Shown piece after piece: positions 53,925 to 62,977 of a DNA stretch of 64,000 nucleotides (position 1 is its first letter; the number at the start of each line of letters is the position of its first letter). The position numbers and the translations under genes are program-made. The DNA is from Nitrospirota bacterium. Its GTDB lineage: Bacteria > Nitrospirota > Thermodesulfovibrionia > Thermodesulfovibrionales > Magnetobacteriaceae. The notes under the pieces are model-generated. The model saw nothing but the letters and a program-made list of their open reading frames with translations, was not told where the DNA came from and ran no database searches. Location: assembly GCA_015233015.1 (NCBI GenBank), contig JADFYO010000009.1:19985-83984 (forward strand), read 5' to 3'.

Positions 53925-55817
53925 ATGACACGTTCAAAAAAAATTGATAAGTTAATATCCGATATATCACACCCTGATATATCGAGGAGGCGGCGCGCCG
54001 CGTCGATGCTTGGCGCAACAGACGAAAGGGCGCTATATTCGCTCATTAAAATGCTGTCGGACGAAAGCAGTGCCGTTGTGGACGCCGCTATGCAGTCAAT
54101 ATTGACAATCGGGGGAGAGGCAGCCGCCTATATGCTGGTACCTGTGCTCCGAAAAGGCGCGGCACAGAGAAACGCTGCGCTTTTGCTCCTGAAAGACCTG
54201 GGGAGCAGCTCAGTCCCATTGCTCTATGACCTGTTTGATGACAAGGATGACGATATGAGGAAATTTGCCCTCGACCTGCTTGGCGATATAGTCGAGGGGG
54301 TAGAGGCAGACAAAATACTGCCAACGCTCAAAGATCCAAATGCAAACGTAAGGGCGGCGGCGTGCAGGGCACTTGGCCTGTTAAAGGCCGAAAGCGCAAT
54401 CACACACATAGAGAGTGCCCTGAAGGACGAGGAATGGGTGGCGTTTGCCGCCCTCGAGGCCTTGGGGGAAATAGGAAACGAAAGTGCTGTGAAGGCAATT
54501 GACAATGTCTGCAAAACCGGTACAAGTGTACTGCAGTTTTCCGCTTTAGAAACACTGGGAAAGATTCCTTCGGAACACTCGAAAAACGCCCTGATCGGAT
54601 GCCTTCGGGACACATTAAAAAGTAATGAGGACGGCAGCTTCTCAGATATGGCCAAAAACGTGGCATTAAAGAGCCTTGTCAGTTTGGGGATAGAACCTGA
54701 CATGGACTATTTGGCACCCAAGCTTATAGATATGCTTAACGACGGCGATTGGGAAGATAAAATGACGGCAGTCGAAGGGCTTAGAATGCTCCGAGAGAAA
54801 AAGGCTGTCGAAGGGCTGTTGGATGCCGCCGGTTCTCTGGATACTTCAAACATGGAAGAGGCAGAGTATTACGATAGGATAAACAACGCCTTAACCGAAA
54901 TAGCCGACTGTAATACGCTGATAGATATACTAGGCAAGGGGCATTTAAAAAGCCGCGGCGTGGCTTTACTGGTCGAACTGCTTGGAAGACTCAAATGCAC
55001 AGAGGCGGTAATACGGCTCATAGAACTGCTTCGCGGCTCATACAGGGATATAAGACGGGGGGCGGCAAAAGCGCTGGTTGAAATAGCTGACGAGGGTGCC
55101 GTTGACCCTCTGATAGAGGCTCTGAAGGACGATGACTGCCATGTGAAAAGACAGGTGGTCTATATTCTCAGAAAATTGGGAAATAAGAAGGCATTTTTCC
55201 CGATATTAGATCTGCTCGATAATGAGAAGTGCGACGATGTCGTCGATGAGGCCGTAAATGCCCTCATACAGATGGACTCGGGGAAGTTCTTAAGACACAC
55301 AGAAAGGTATCCCAAAAAGCTGAAGCTATGTATAGCAAGATACGCCGGGGATGTGAAGATATTATTAAGGCTCTCGGAAGACGAGGACGAGGATCTGAAG
55401 ATAGCTGCCCTTATCAGGCTGTCGTCACTGCCGCCTGAAGACAACGGCATTTCGCAAGAAGTGGCGGCAAGGCTGGAGTCAGCCCTTAGAGACCCCAATC
55501 CCGAGATAAGAAAGACGGCCATAATCAGCCTCACTCAAATGGGCAAGTTTTCCGAGGCAATGACACATGCGTTAAACGATATTGACGTATGGGTGAGAGT
55601 CCACGCGATAAAGGCAGTGGCGGCACTTGGGGCGGATGAGCACATGGACAAATTAACCTCGATGCTGAAAGACGAAGACCCTGTCGTAGTCATGGTAACG
55701 ATAGACGCTTTAGCTGAAATCGGAGGCCAGGAGGCATATGAAGGATTGGCCGAATTACGCAGCCATCCCAATGAATCGGTAAGGGCAAGGATAGAGGAGG
55801 TCATTCAGACCCTATGA
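53925..55817 (+). CDS. HEAT-repeat scaffold protein within the flagellar/chemotaxis operon
   Basis: A 630-residue soluble, wholly helical repeat protein with at least a dozen HEAT/PBS-lyase-type units (examples: DPNANVRAAACRALGLL, EEWVAFAALEALGEIGN, DDDCHVKRQVVYILRKLGN). No catalytic motif is seen, so it is not a phycobilin lyase by context. Its stop overlaps the cheR start as ATGA, which ties its expression to chemotaxis. Probably a protein-interaction scaffold; its partner is unknown. Confidence 0.82.
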   Translation: MTRSKKIDKLISDISHPDISRRRRAASMLGATDERALYSLIKMLSDESSAVVDAAMQSILTIGGEAAAYMLVPVLRKGAAQRNAALLLLKDLGSSSVPLLYDLFDDKDDDMRKFALDLLGDIVEGVEADKILPTLKDPNANVRAAACRALGLLKAESAITHIESALKDEEWVAFAALEALGEIGNESAVKAIDNVCKTGTSVLQFSALETLGKIPSEHSKNALIGCLRDTLKSNEDGSFSDMAKNVALKSLVSLGIEPDMDYLAPKLIDMLNDGDWEDKMTAVEGLRMLREKKAVEGLLDAAGSLDTSNMEEAEYYDRINNALTEIADCNTLIDILGKGHLKSRGVALLVELLGRLKCTEAVIRLIELLRGSYRDIRRGAAKALVEIADEGAVDPLIEALKDDDCHVKRQVVYILRKLGNKKAFFPILDLLDNEKCDDVVDEAVNALIQMDSGKFLRHTERYPKKLKLCIARYAGDVKILLRLSEDEDEDLKIAALIRLSSLPPEDNGISQEVAARLESALRDPNPEIRKTAIISLTQMGKFSEAMTHALNDIDVWVRVHAIKAVAALGADEHMDKLTSMLKDEDPVVVMVTIDALAEIGGQEAYEGLAELRSHPNESVRARIEEVIQTL

Positions 55818-56638
55818 CAGCTATCCTAAAGGATGAGACATTCATTAAATTCAGGGATTTCATCTATGAAAAGAGCGGGATTTTTATCCCTGACACCAAA
55901 AAATATTTCATAGAAAACAGATTAGGCAAAAGGCTCGAGGAAAAGAATCTGAACAGCTACGACGACTACCTGTATCTGTTGAAACTGAGCAACGACAAAG
56001 AAGAGATGAAGGTACTTTTCGATAAGATAACGACGAACGAGACCTTTTTCTTCAGAGAGGTAAAACAGTTGGAGGTATTTGTAAGCTGCGAGGTGCCAAA
56101 GTTAATCGCCAAAAAAAGCACGCCGTCCTTAAAGATATGGTGTGCTGCCAGCTCAACCGGCGAGGAGCCATACACACTGGCGATGATGTTGATGGAAAAC
56201 CCTAAGACAAGCGCCCTGAAGTTTGAGATAACGGCCTCTGACATAAGCGACGCCGTGTTGCAAAAGGCGCAGACCGCCTCATACGGCCAATACGCACTGA
56301 GAAATGTGCCCGATGTCTATTTAAAAAAATATTTCAAACTCAACGGCAGCACTAACTATGTACTTGCTCCAGCTATCAGGTCGAAGGTGAAATTCACGCA
56401 GATTAATCTGTTGGACGAAAGAAGGATTAAGGCCATGAGAGATATTGACGCTATATTTTGCAGAAACGTGTTAATATATTTCGATAAAAAGGCAAAGATA
56501 AAAGTGGTAGAGAATCTATATGAGGCACTGAGGCCTGGCGGCTGCCTGTTTATAGGCATGGCGGAGAGCCTTCACGACATAACGAGGCTGCTAAAACCTG
56601 CCGTAATGGACAAAACGGTAGTGTATCAGAAGGTATAG
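55814..56638 (+). CDS. cheR: CheR, MCP methyltransferase
   Basis: A 274-residue SAM-dependent methyltransferase that methylates Glu residues on chemoreceptors. Family marks are TNETFFFRE, AASSTGEEPYTLAMML (SAM site) and IFCRNVLIYFD. No TPR or pentapeptide-binding extension is fused, consistent with receptors here lacking a C-terminal pentapeptide. Confidence 0.94.
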   Translation: MTAILKDETFIKFRDFIYEKSGIFIPDTKKYFIENRLGKRLEEKNLNSYDDYLYLLKLSNDKEEMKVLFDKITTNETFFFREVKQLEVFVSCEVPKLIAKKSTPSLKIWCAASSTGEEPYTLAMMLMENPKTSALKFEITASDISDAVLQKAQTASYGQYALRNVPDVYLKKYFKLNGSTNYVLAPAIRSKVKFTQINLLDERRIKAMRDIDAIFCRNVLIYFDKKAKIKVVENLYEALRPGGCLFIGMAESLHDITRLLKPAVMDKTVVYQKV

Positions 56639-56654
56639 GAGTATTAGAATCATT

Positions 56655-57038
56655 ATGAAAATCATGATAGTAGATGACGATAAAACCACCAGAAAGATAC
56701 TCGGCCTGTATTTGAAGGGAAAAGGCCATGAGCCGGTATTTGCCGAAAATGGTATCGACGCCATAGAGAAACTGGCGTCGAACGAGGTTGCCTTAATTAT
56801 GACTGACCTGAATATGCCATATATGGATGGAATAGAGTTAACGAGGCAATTGAAAAGCAACCCGTCGTTTCAGTCGATACCAATACTGATGTTAACTACG
56901 GAAAACGACGATGTTGAAAGAAAAAAGGCTGTAAACGCCGGAATAGACGCTTATATGATCAAACCCGTTACCGCCGACTCTGTCAGCGCGATGATAAAAC
57001 AAATGATACAAATAAAACAACAACAGGGGGACAAATAG
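56655..57038 (+). CDS. CheY-like single-domain response regulator
   Basis: A 127-residue receiver with D51 in [12 protein letters not shown], an acidic pocket (VDDD), a switch Thr (MLTTEND) and the conserved Lys (MIKPV). It is less like classical CheY than the next gene and may act as a phosphate sink or in another branch. AGGAG lies unusually far, about 13 bases, before the ATG. Confidence 0.87.
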   Translation: MKIMIVDDDKTTRKILGLYLKGKGHEPVFAENGIDAIEKLASNEVALIMTDLNMPYMDGIELTRQLKSNPSFQSIPILMLTTENDDVERKKAVNAGIDAYMIKPVTADSVSAMIKQMIQIKQQQGDK

Positions 57039-57039
57039 C

Positions 57040-57423
57040 ATGGCGTACAATACTGCAATGAAGATACTGGTAGTGGACGATTTCGCGACAATGAGAAGGA
57101 TAATAAAAGGCATTCTCAGGCAGCTGGGCATGGAGGATGTAGAGGAAGCCGAGGATGGACAGCAGGCATTCAAGAAACTTCAGGCGGGGAAATTCGACTT
57201 CCTTATAACCGACTGGAATATGCCAAACTGTACGGGCCTCGAGCTGTTAAAAATGGTGAGGTCTGACCCGAAATTAAAGGCTATACCCGTGCTTATGGTA
57301 ACGGCCGAGGCGGAAAAGGAGCAGGTTGTAGAGGCCATCAAGGCAGGCGTAAATAACTATGTGATGAAACCATTCACCTCCGACACGCTAAAGCAAAAGC
57401 TGGACAAGATATTTAACAAATAG
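57040..57423 (+). CDS. cheY: CheY, chemotaxis response regulator
   Basis: A 127-residue receiver very close to classical Che[13 protein letters not shown]58 in [24 protein letters not shown] and YVMKPFT. Phosphorylated CheY should bind FliM to change motor rotation. It begins one base after the preceding receiver gene. A GC-rich partial hairpin (57427-57463) separates it from cheA. Confidence 0.93.
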   Translation: MAYNTAMKILVVDDFATMRRIIKGILRQLGMEDVEEAEDGQQAFKKLQAGKFDFLITDWNMPNCTGLELLKMVRSDPKLKAIPVLMVTAEAEKEQVVEAIKAGVNNYVMKPFTSDTLKQKLDKIFNK

Positions 57424-57488
57424 TATGCGGCAGGCCGGCACATCAGGGTTTACGTGCCCTGCCGGGATATTATGGAAAGGAGGGATTT

Positions 57489-59399
57489 ATGTCCGATGAA
57501 ATGGATGAAATAATAAGCGACTTTCTGATTGAAACTACCGAAATAGTCGAAGACCTCAGCCAGAAGTTCGTAGAGTTGGAACAGGACAAGGATAATCAGG
57601 AACTGGTAAACGGCATATTTCGCTCCGTGCATACGATAAAGGGCGCTTCGGGATTTTTAGGGTTTAATCAAATGGTGCAGCTTACCCATATAACCGAAAG
57701 TGTATTGAAAAAAATAAAAGACGGCGAGATTCTATTAACCCCCCCTGTAATGGACGTTATACTTGGGTCAATAGACATGGTAAAAGTGTTGCTCGAGCAT
57801 ATAAAGGCCAAAGACGGCGTTGAAGAGGACCTCACAGATATATTGGCGCTGCTTCAGGGCGTATATGACCAGGCCGGCGGGCAGGTGGAGGTGCAGGCAG
57901 CACCGGCCGAAACTACGGCAACGACGGGCGGGGCGGGCCCAACGCTCGAGGAGCTTGACGCTCTTATGGAAGCCCAAAGCGATCAACTCCTCAGACCTGT
58001 TGGCGAAATCCTTGTCGAAGAGGGAGCAGTCACAACAGATGAGGTTGACGACGCGCTGAAGATACAGACGATGATCAGAGAATCCGTCGATGTGGGCGAA
58101 GTGCCTAAGGTGGGAGATATATTAGAGGCAACAAATAAGGTCTCAAAAGAGGAAGTCAAAAAGGCGCTGTCAAAACAACCGCCGTCTGAAAAAGATAAAC
58201 AGCCGCAGGTAGAGCAGACAATCAGGGTGGATGTAGAGAGACTGGACAACGTGTTGAATCTGGTCGGAGAGCTGGTACTTGCGAGAAACAGGCTGATGAA
58301 AGTTGTCTCCAACCTCGAAGTAAAATATGCCGACAACGCTGATATGGCCCCGCTTGCCGAGCTTACGGCATTTATCAATTTGATTACCACCGATCTACAG
58401 CTGGCTGTGATGAAGACAAGGATGCAGCCCGTCAGAAAGGTATTCAATAAATTCCCCCGCATGGTAAGAGACCTTGCCAGGTCTATGCAGAAAGACGTCG
58501 AACTAACCCTCTTCGGCGAAGAGACAGAACTCGACAAGTCGATAATAGAGGAAATTGGTGACCCGCTGGTGCATTTAGTCAGAAACTCAGTTGATCACGG
58601 GATAGAAATGCCCGATGTAAGGGCAGCTGCCGGCAAGCCCAGAGGCGGCACGGTGCTCCTTTCGGCCTATCAGGAGGGCAATAACATAGTGCTCTCGATA
58701 GAGGACAACGGCAAGGGAATAGATGTTGAGATGCTGAAAGGGAAAATACTGGAAAAGGGTTTGGCAGGGCAGGACGAGCTGGAGCGGATGTCGGAGAAGG
58801 AAATCCTGGATTTTATATTTATGCCGGGGTTTTCGACTGCCACGATCGTCTCGGACGTATCGGGGCGAGGTGTAGGGATGGATGTCGTAAAGACAAACAT
58901 CTCGAAATTAAACGGCACTATTACAATTGAGACGGAAAAGGGGAAAGGGACTAAGTTTCTCCTGAGGCTGCCCCTGACACTCGCCATAATACAGGCGCTG
59001 ATGGTTGGAGTGGGAAATGAGATGTTTGCAGTGCCGCTTGCCTCTGTTGTAGAGACTGTGCGAATAGATCCGTCCAATATAAAGACCATAAGGGGCCAGG
59101 AGACGGTAATCCTGAGAGACGAGATAGTGCCGGTACACCGGCTGGCAAACAAATTCTTTATCCCTGCGGCCTCGTCAAACGGAGGGCATAAGATGTATCT
59201 TGTCGTTATACTTATAGGAGAGAAGAAATTCGGCATGATGGTAGATAAATTATTCGGACAGGAAGAGGTCGTTATAAAATCTATAGAAGGTTTTTCGAAC
59301 AGCTCCGAGGGCATAGCAGGGGCAACGATAACCGGAGACGGCAAGGTAGTATTAATCCTTGACCCGTCTGTAATATTCGTCGGGGATCTGCGTGCATAG
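57489..59399 (+). CDS. cheA: CheA, chemotaxis histidine kinase
   Basis: A 636-residue kinase: Hpt domain with phosphorylated H48 (SVHTIKGASG), dimerisation domain from about 245, HATPase domain (LVRNSVDHGIE, then DNGKGID and GRGVGMDVV) and a C-terminal CheW-like domain. Where the CheY/CheB-binding P2 domain is expected there are two short repeats, VGEILVEEGAVTTDEVDDAL and VGDILEATNKVSKEEVKKAL, resembling the N-terminal domain of type II secretion ATPases. AGGAGG precedes the ATG. Confidence 0.94.
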   Translation: MSDEMDEIISDFLIETTEIVEDLSQKFVELEQDKDNQELVNGIFRSVHTIKGASGFLGFNQMVQLTHITESVLKKIKDGEILLTPPVMDVILGSIDMVKVLLEHIKAKDGVEEDLTDILALLQGVYDQAGGQVEVQAAPAETTATTGGAGPTLEELDALMEAQSDQLLRPVGEILVEEGAVTTDEVDDALKIQTMIRESVDVGEVPKVGDILEATNKVSKEEVKKALSKQPPSEKDKQPQVEQTIRVDVERLDNVLNLVGELVLARNRLMKVVSNLEVKYADNADMAPLAELTAFINLITTDLQLAVMKTRMQPVRKVFNKFPRMVRDLARSMQKDVELTLFGEETELDKSIIEEIGDPLVHLVRNSVDHGIEMPDVRAAAGKPRGGTVLLSAYQEGNNIVLSIEDNGKGIDVEMLKGKILEKGLAGQDELERMSEKEILDFIFMPGFSTATIVSDVSGRGVGMDVVKTNISKLNGTITIETEKGKGTKFLLRLPLTLAIIQALMVGVGNEMFAVPLASVVETVRIDPSNIKTIRGQETVILRDEIVPVHRLANKFFIPAASSNGGHKMYLVVILIGEKKFGMMVDKLFGQEEVVIKSIEGFSNSSEGIAGATITGDGKVVLILDPSVIFVGDLRA

Positions 59400-59401
59400 C
59401 C

Positions 59402-60466
59402 ATGGATAAGATAAGAGTTCTGGTAGTCGATGATTCGGTAGTTATTAGAACTGTCCTTAAGAACATGATTGAGTCCGACAAGGATTTACAGGTAGCCGGC
59501 GTTGCCTGCGACGGTGTGGAGGCAATAGAAAAGGTCTTAACGCTCAAGCCCGACATTGTGACGATGGATGTAGAAATGCCCAGAATGGACGGACTGGAGG
59601 CACTAAAGCAGATAATGGCAAAGTGCCCCACTCCCGTAATAATGTTGAGTTCTTTGACGGTAGATGGCGCTAAGACAACCCTTCAGGCGTTAGAGCTTGG
59701 CGCCGTGGATTTTATTCCTAAGAATCTCTCTCAAATCTCGATGAATATGATGAATATACAAAAGATGCTTGTAGATAAGCTAAAACAAATCGGCGGGAGG
59801 AAGGTGAGGCAAGGCAGGCAGCAGGCTCAACCTTTAGCGGCTGCGCAGCAGACAAAGGCCGTAGAACCTACACCTTCAAAGGTAGAACCTACGCCTTCGA
59901 AGAAGATAGCGATTGTGGCGATAGGGACTTCGACCGGAGGCCCGAAGGCGCTTCACGCGGTCATCCCCGCGCTGCCTAAGGATTTCCCCGTGCCCGTTGT
60001 AATCTCGCAGCATATGCCGGCGTCTTTTACAGGCCCGTTTGCAGAGCGTCTCAACCAGTTAAGCCAGATACATGTCAGGGAGGCCAAACACGGCGAGAAG
60101 ATAGAAAACGGCATAGTATATATAGCCCCCGGCTCCGGCCACATGAGCCTGACAATTAAGGGCCGCGACAGGATAATAAACATAGCCGACAACGCCGAAT
60201 ATATATATAAACCCTCTGTGGATGTGATGATGTTGTCTGTGGCGGCGGTAAATCCCGGTAACTGCCTCGGCGTTATTCTCACTGGAATGGGCAACGACGG
60301 CCTCAAAGGGATGAAGGCAATCAGGGACTCAGGCGGCAGGACGATAGTCGAGAGCATGAGCACATGTGTGGTCTATGGAATGCCAAAAGCTGTGGTCGAT
60401 GCCGGGATTGCGGAGAAAGTTGTCCCGCTCAACGAGATTGCCGATGCGATAATAAATTCAATCTGA
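59402..60466 (+). CDS. cheB: CheB, receptor methylesterase/response regulator
   Basis: A 354-residue protein: N-terminal receiver with D56 (TMDVEMPRMDG), a linker with a duplicated VEPTPSK segment, and the methylesterase domain with its Ser in IGTSTGGPKA, His in ISQHMPASF and Asp in TGMGNDG. It removes methyl groups that CheR adds. Last gene of the operon; the 95-base gap to fliS shows no clear terminator. Confidence 0.95.
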   Translation: MDKIRVLVVDDSVVIRTVLKNMIESDKDLQVAGVACDGVEAIEKVLTLKPDIVTMDVEMPRMDGLEALKQIMAKCPTPVIMLSSLTVDGAKTTLQALELGAVDFIPKNLSQISMNMMNIQKMLVDKLKQIGGRKVRQGRQQAQPLAAAQQTKAVEPTPSKVEPTPSKKIAIVAIGTSTGGPKALHAVIPALPKDFPVPVVISQHMPASFTGPFAERLNQLSQIHVREAKHGEKIENGIVYIAPGSGHMSLTIKGRDRIINIADNAEYIYKPSVDVMMLSVAAVNPGNCLGVILTGMGNDGLKGMKAIRDSGGRTIVESMSTCVVYGMPKAVVDAGIAEKVVPLNEIADAIINSI

Positions 60467-60561
60467 TGGTTCTGCGCGATATTTAGTGATGCCTTTCACG
60501 CAATGAATTAATGCCCGCAACAGCTCCCCCTATCCACACCAATAAGCTCCCCTATCCTAAT

Positions 60562-60981
60562 TTAGTGTACGCTCACATGCTGGCGCAGTGTGGCCGTTGA
60601 CTGCGGCACGACCGCCTTAACCTCTACCCATGCACTTTTCAGCGTCTTCAGAAGCTCCTGAATGTGATATATCTTGTCAACTGAATCGGTGGAATTTATC
60701 CTTGTAAGCTCAAGAAGCATATAGGTATAAAGGTCATGCAGATTAACCGCCACCTCGCCGCCTATTTCCATATCGAGCGAGCTCATCAGCTCTTCTACGA
60801 TGGCCCTGGTTTTGTTTAGGTACTGGATTTTCATCGGCCTGTTCTTTTTTTCTATGCTGAAAATAGCCTTCGATAAAAACCCTATTGCCCCGTCGTAGAG
60901 CTTTATCACAAGGTCAAGCGGAGACAAGTTATTTATGTCTGTGCTTATATAAGCATTCTTGGCGTATGCCGGGTTAATCAC
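60562..60981 (-). CDS. fliS: FliS, flagellin export chaperone
   Basis: A 139-residue helical protein with the FliS signature NLSPLDLVIKLYDGAIGFL. It binds the C-terminus of flagellin in the cytosol. It follows fliD by 13 bases on the same strand. Confidence 0.93.
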   Translation of the reverse strand: MINPAYAKNAYISTDINNLSPLDLVIKLYDGAIGFLSKAIFSIEKKNRPMKIQYLNKTRAIVEELMSSLDMEIGGEVAVNLHDLYTYMLLELTRINSTDSVDKIYHIQELLKTLKSAWVEVKAVVPQSTATLRQHVSVH

Positions 60982-60994
60982 TAATACCCTCCTG

Positions 60995-62455
60995 TTATGC
61001 TGACGTCGTTAGAGTTGGAATCGCACTTGTGGTGCTGGTACTACTGCTCGAACTCGAAGAACCTATACTAGCGCTTTGAGTCTTTAACTGAGCAACGGTG
61101 GCCTCAAGCTGTGAAAATTTCTGCTGATATGACGTTTGCTTTTGGTTAAGCTGCTCCGACATCGCGGACTCCTGCGTCGCAATGTGTGAGATATTGGTAT
61201 TCAGGTTACTTGTTACAGTCGATATCGTACTGTTAATGAGAGTGCCAAGCACCCCATACGCGGAATTGTTATTGTACTTATAGGACAGCGCGTCAAGGAG
61301 TTTGTTGAACCCAAGCTGATTATTGGCTACGGCCTTGTCCATCGCCGCGGTATCGATTTGCAGTGTCCCATCTTTCAGGTGATTTATTCCAAACTGCGCG
61401 AGTATGGACGTAGCGCCGTTAAAATATCTCGTTGTCATGGATCTTATGGTGTTTTGAATCGAGGTTACCGTCATGTTGGCATAGAGCGGCTGCCCTTGAG
61501 CCGACGATTGGCTCAGTTGGGTTAAGACATTATTATAAGCGGTAACAAACGCAGTCAGGCCTGTTGAGCTTGATGCTGCATTCTGCCCTATGGTCAATGT
61601 TACGGCTGAAGGTGAAGTGGCGCTCTGCAAATTAACCGTTACTCCTTTAAGGACATTTGTCAGCGTGTTGGAATGGCTCGTTATCGGCAGGCCGTTAACA
61701 GTGAATGACGCGTCTGAGCCTGTCTGGAGAAGCGTTGTCGGGCTGGCAGCCGGGTTAGTTGAATCATAAGAAAGATCACCTAAATTCAGTCCCGTTGGGC
61801 CGGTACTCGTACCGGTTATTTGCAGGCCGTTTATTGCGCCACCGTTTTTAGTGCTTACGAGGAGCCTGTATCCTGTGCCATCGTTTATTACCGACGCGCT
61901 AACATCGGTGGCGCTTCTGTTTATAGCATCCCTTATTCCCGAGAGTGTGTTGTTACTACGATCAATGTTTACTGTTGTTGCGTGACCGCCGTTGCCAACG
62001 GTGAGCGAACCGGTTGCGAACGTTACAGTGGTGTCAGAGGCGTATGACTTTGAAATTACCTCTTCATCCTGTGCCAGATGGTTTACTCTTATCGTGTAGT
62101 TCCCGGGAGAGGCCTTGGCAGAGGCCGTGGCCGTCAGGACATTTTGATTTGACGACGTGACATTAAATTTGCTGATATTTGTTGACGTAAGCCCGGCAAC
62201 AGCTGTTTGAAGGGCAGACAGGCTTGAAGATAGCTGTCCATAGGCGCTTATTTGGCTGTTATAACTTGTCGCTTGCGTTACAAGGTTGTTGTAGGGCTGC
62301 TCATCCGCCGTCATAAGTGCAGTGATTATGGCACCGGTATTAAGCCCGGTCTCAGTACCTGTAGTAAGCGACACAGGCGGCGTGTTAGGTGCCCATGGGG
62401 TCATCGCACTTGCTGCTGTTGAATTTACGGGCGCTATCGTCGTACTATCAGCCAT
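60995..62455 (-). CDS. fliD: FliD, flagellar filament cap
   Basis: A 486-residue cap protein with coiled ends and a variable centre; Ser/Thr-rich termini, the N-terminal GLNTGAIITALMTADEQPYNNL and the C-terminal QLEATVAQLKTQ fit the family. The ATG at 62455 is chosen because AAGGAGG lies six bases upstream; the longer frame to 62524 lies within flaG. One base separates the flaG stop from the ATG, so translation is coupled. Confidence 0.93.
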   Translation of the reverse strand: MADSTTIAPVNSTAASAMTPWAPNTPPVSLTTGTETGLNTGAIITALMTADEQPYNNLVTQATSYNSQISAYGQLSSSLSALQTAVAGLTSTNISKFNVTSSNQNVLTATASAKASPGNYTIRVNHLAQDEEVISKSYASDTTVTFATGSLTVGNGGHATTVNIDRSNNTLSGIRDAINRSATDVSASVINDGTGYRLLVSTKNGGAINGLQITGTSTGPTGLNLGDLSYDSTNPAASPTTLLQTGSDASFTVNGLPITSHSNTLTNVLKGVTVNLQSATSPSAVTLTIGQNAASSSTGLTAFVTAYNNVLTQLSQSSAQGQPLYANMTVTSIQNTIRSMTTRYFNGATSILAQFGINHLKDGTLQIDTAAMDKAVANNQLGFNKLLDALSYKYNNNSAYGVLGTLINSTISTVTSNLNTNISHIATQESAMSEQLNQKQTSYQQKFSQLEATVAQLKTQSASIGSSSSSSSTSTTSAIPTLTTSA

Positions 62456-62456
62456 A

Positions 62457-62852
62457 TCAGGCCTCCTTGTGGTACATGTTCTTCCCCGTACTTGATTGTA
62501 ACAGATTCTTCGCGTTTTCGTCAAGTACCTTTACCATTTGCAGATAATCCTCGGCAGGTATCTGCTTAACTACCTTACCGGCGGAATCGGTTACCTTTAT
62601 TACCACGTTTTTATCGTCGTCAACGTCAAAATAAGCATTCCCGCCATCAGACTCCTGCTTTTCGGGAGCCTTAATATCGTTCTTATTAGAACTATTGTCC
62701 TGTTTAGTATTATCGGCCGGCGATTGCTTTGACACGGTGGTGCTGGCCGAAGCGGTAGTATCCGCCTGAGCATTGCCGGTCTGGTTTCCGGTAACTGGCG
62801 GCAACGCTGCACTGCTTATATATGGACTCGCCGCATTCAGGTTAATATCCAT
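62457..62852 (-). CDS. flaG: FlaG-family protein
   Basis: A 131-residue protein with a disordered Ala/Thr/Ser-rich first half and a conserved C-terminal FlaG domain (NAYFDVDDDKNVVIKVTDSA, then KQIPAEDYLQMV). FlaG influences filament length in polar flagellates. It lies between flagellin and fliD. Confidence 0.88.
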   Translation of the reverse strand: MDINLNAASPYISSAALPPVTGNQTGNAQADTTASASTTVSKQSPADNTKQDNSSNKNDIKAPEKQESDGGNAYFDVDDDKNVVIKVTDSAGKVVKQIPAEDYLQMVKVLDENAKNLLQSSTGKNMYHKEA

Positions 62853-62934
62853 CTTTCACTTCCTCCTATCGCCTATCAGGCACTGCTCCATCTCTCTCTC
62901 CCTGCCCTCAGGCATATTAATAAATAACTATATG

Positions 62935-62959
62935 GGGAGGCGGATTATAAACGCCTCCC
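62935..62959 (-). terminator. Hairpin terminator after flagellin
   Basis: An 8-bp GC-rich stem (62935-62942 with 62952-62959) and a 9-base loop lie 19 bases after the flagellin stop on the minus strand. The following T tract is weak. It may reduce, and not abolish, read-through into flaG-fliD-fliS. Confidence 0.55.
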
Positions 62960-62977
62960 ATTCAACTTTCCGTTTAT

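Noticed and set aside
53925..55817. Phycobilin lyase (PBS lyase) function
   Set aside because: The match is only to the generic HEAT repeat; no pigment genes or lyase motifs are present.
60467..60561. Terminator between cheB and fliS
   Set aside because: No stable stem followed by a T run could be found on either strand.
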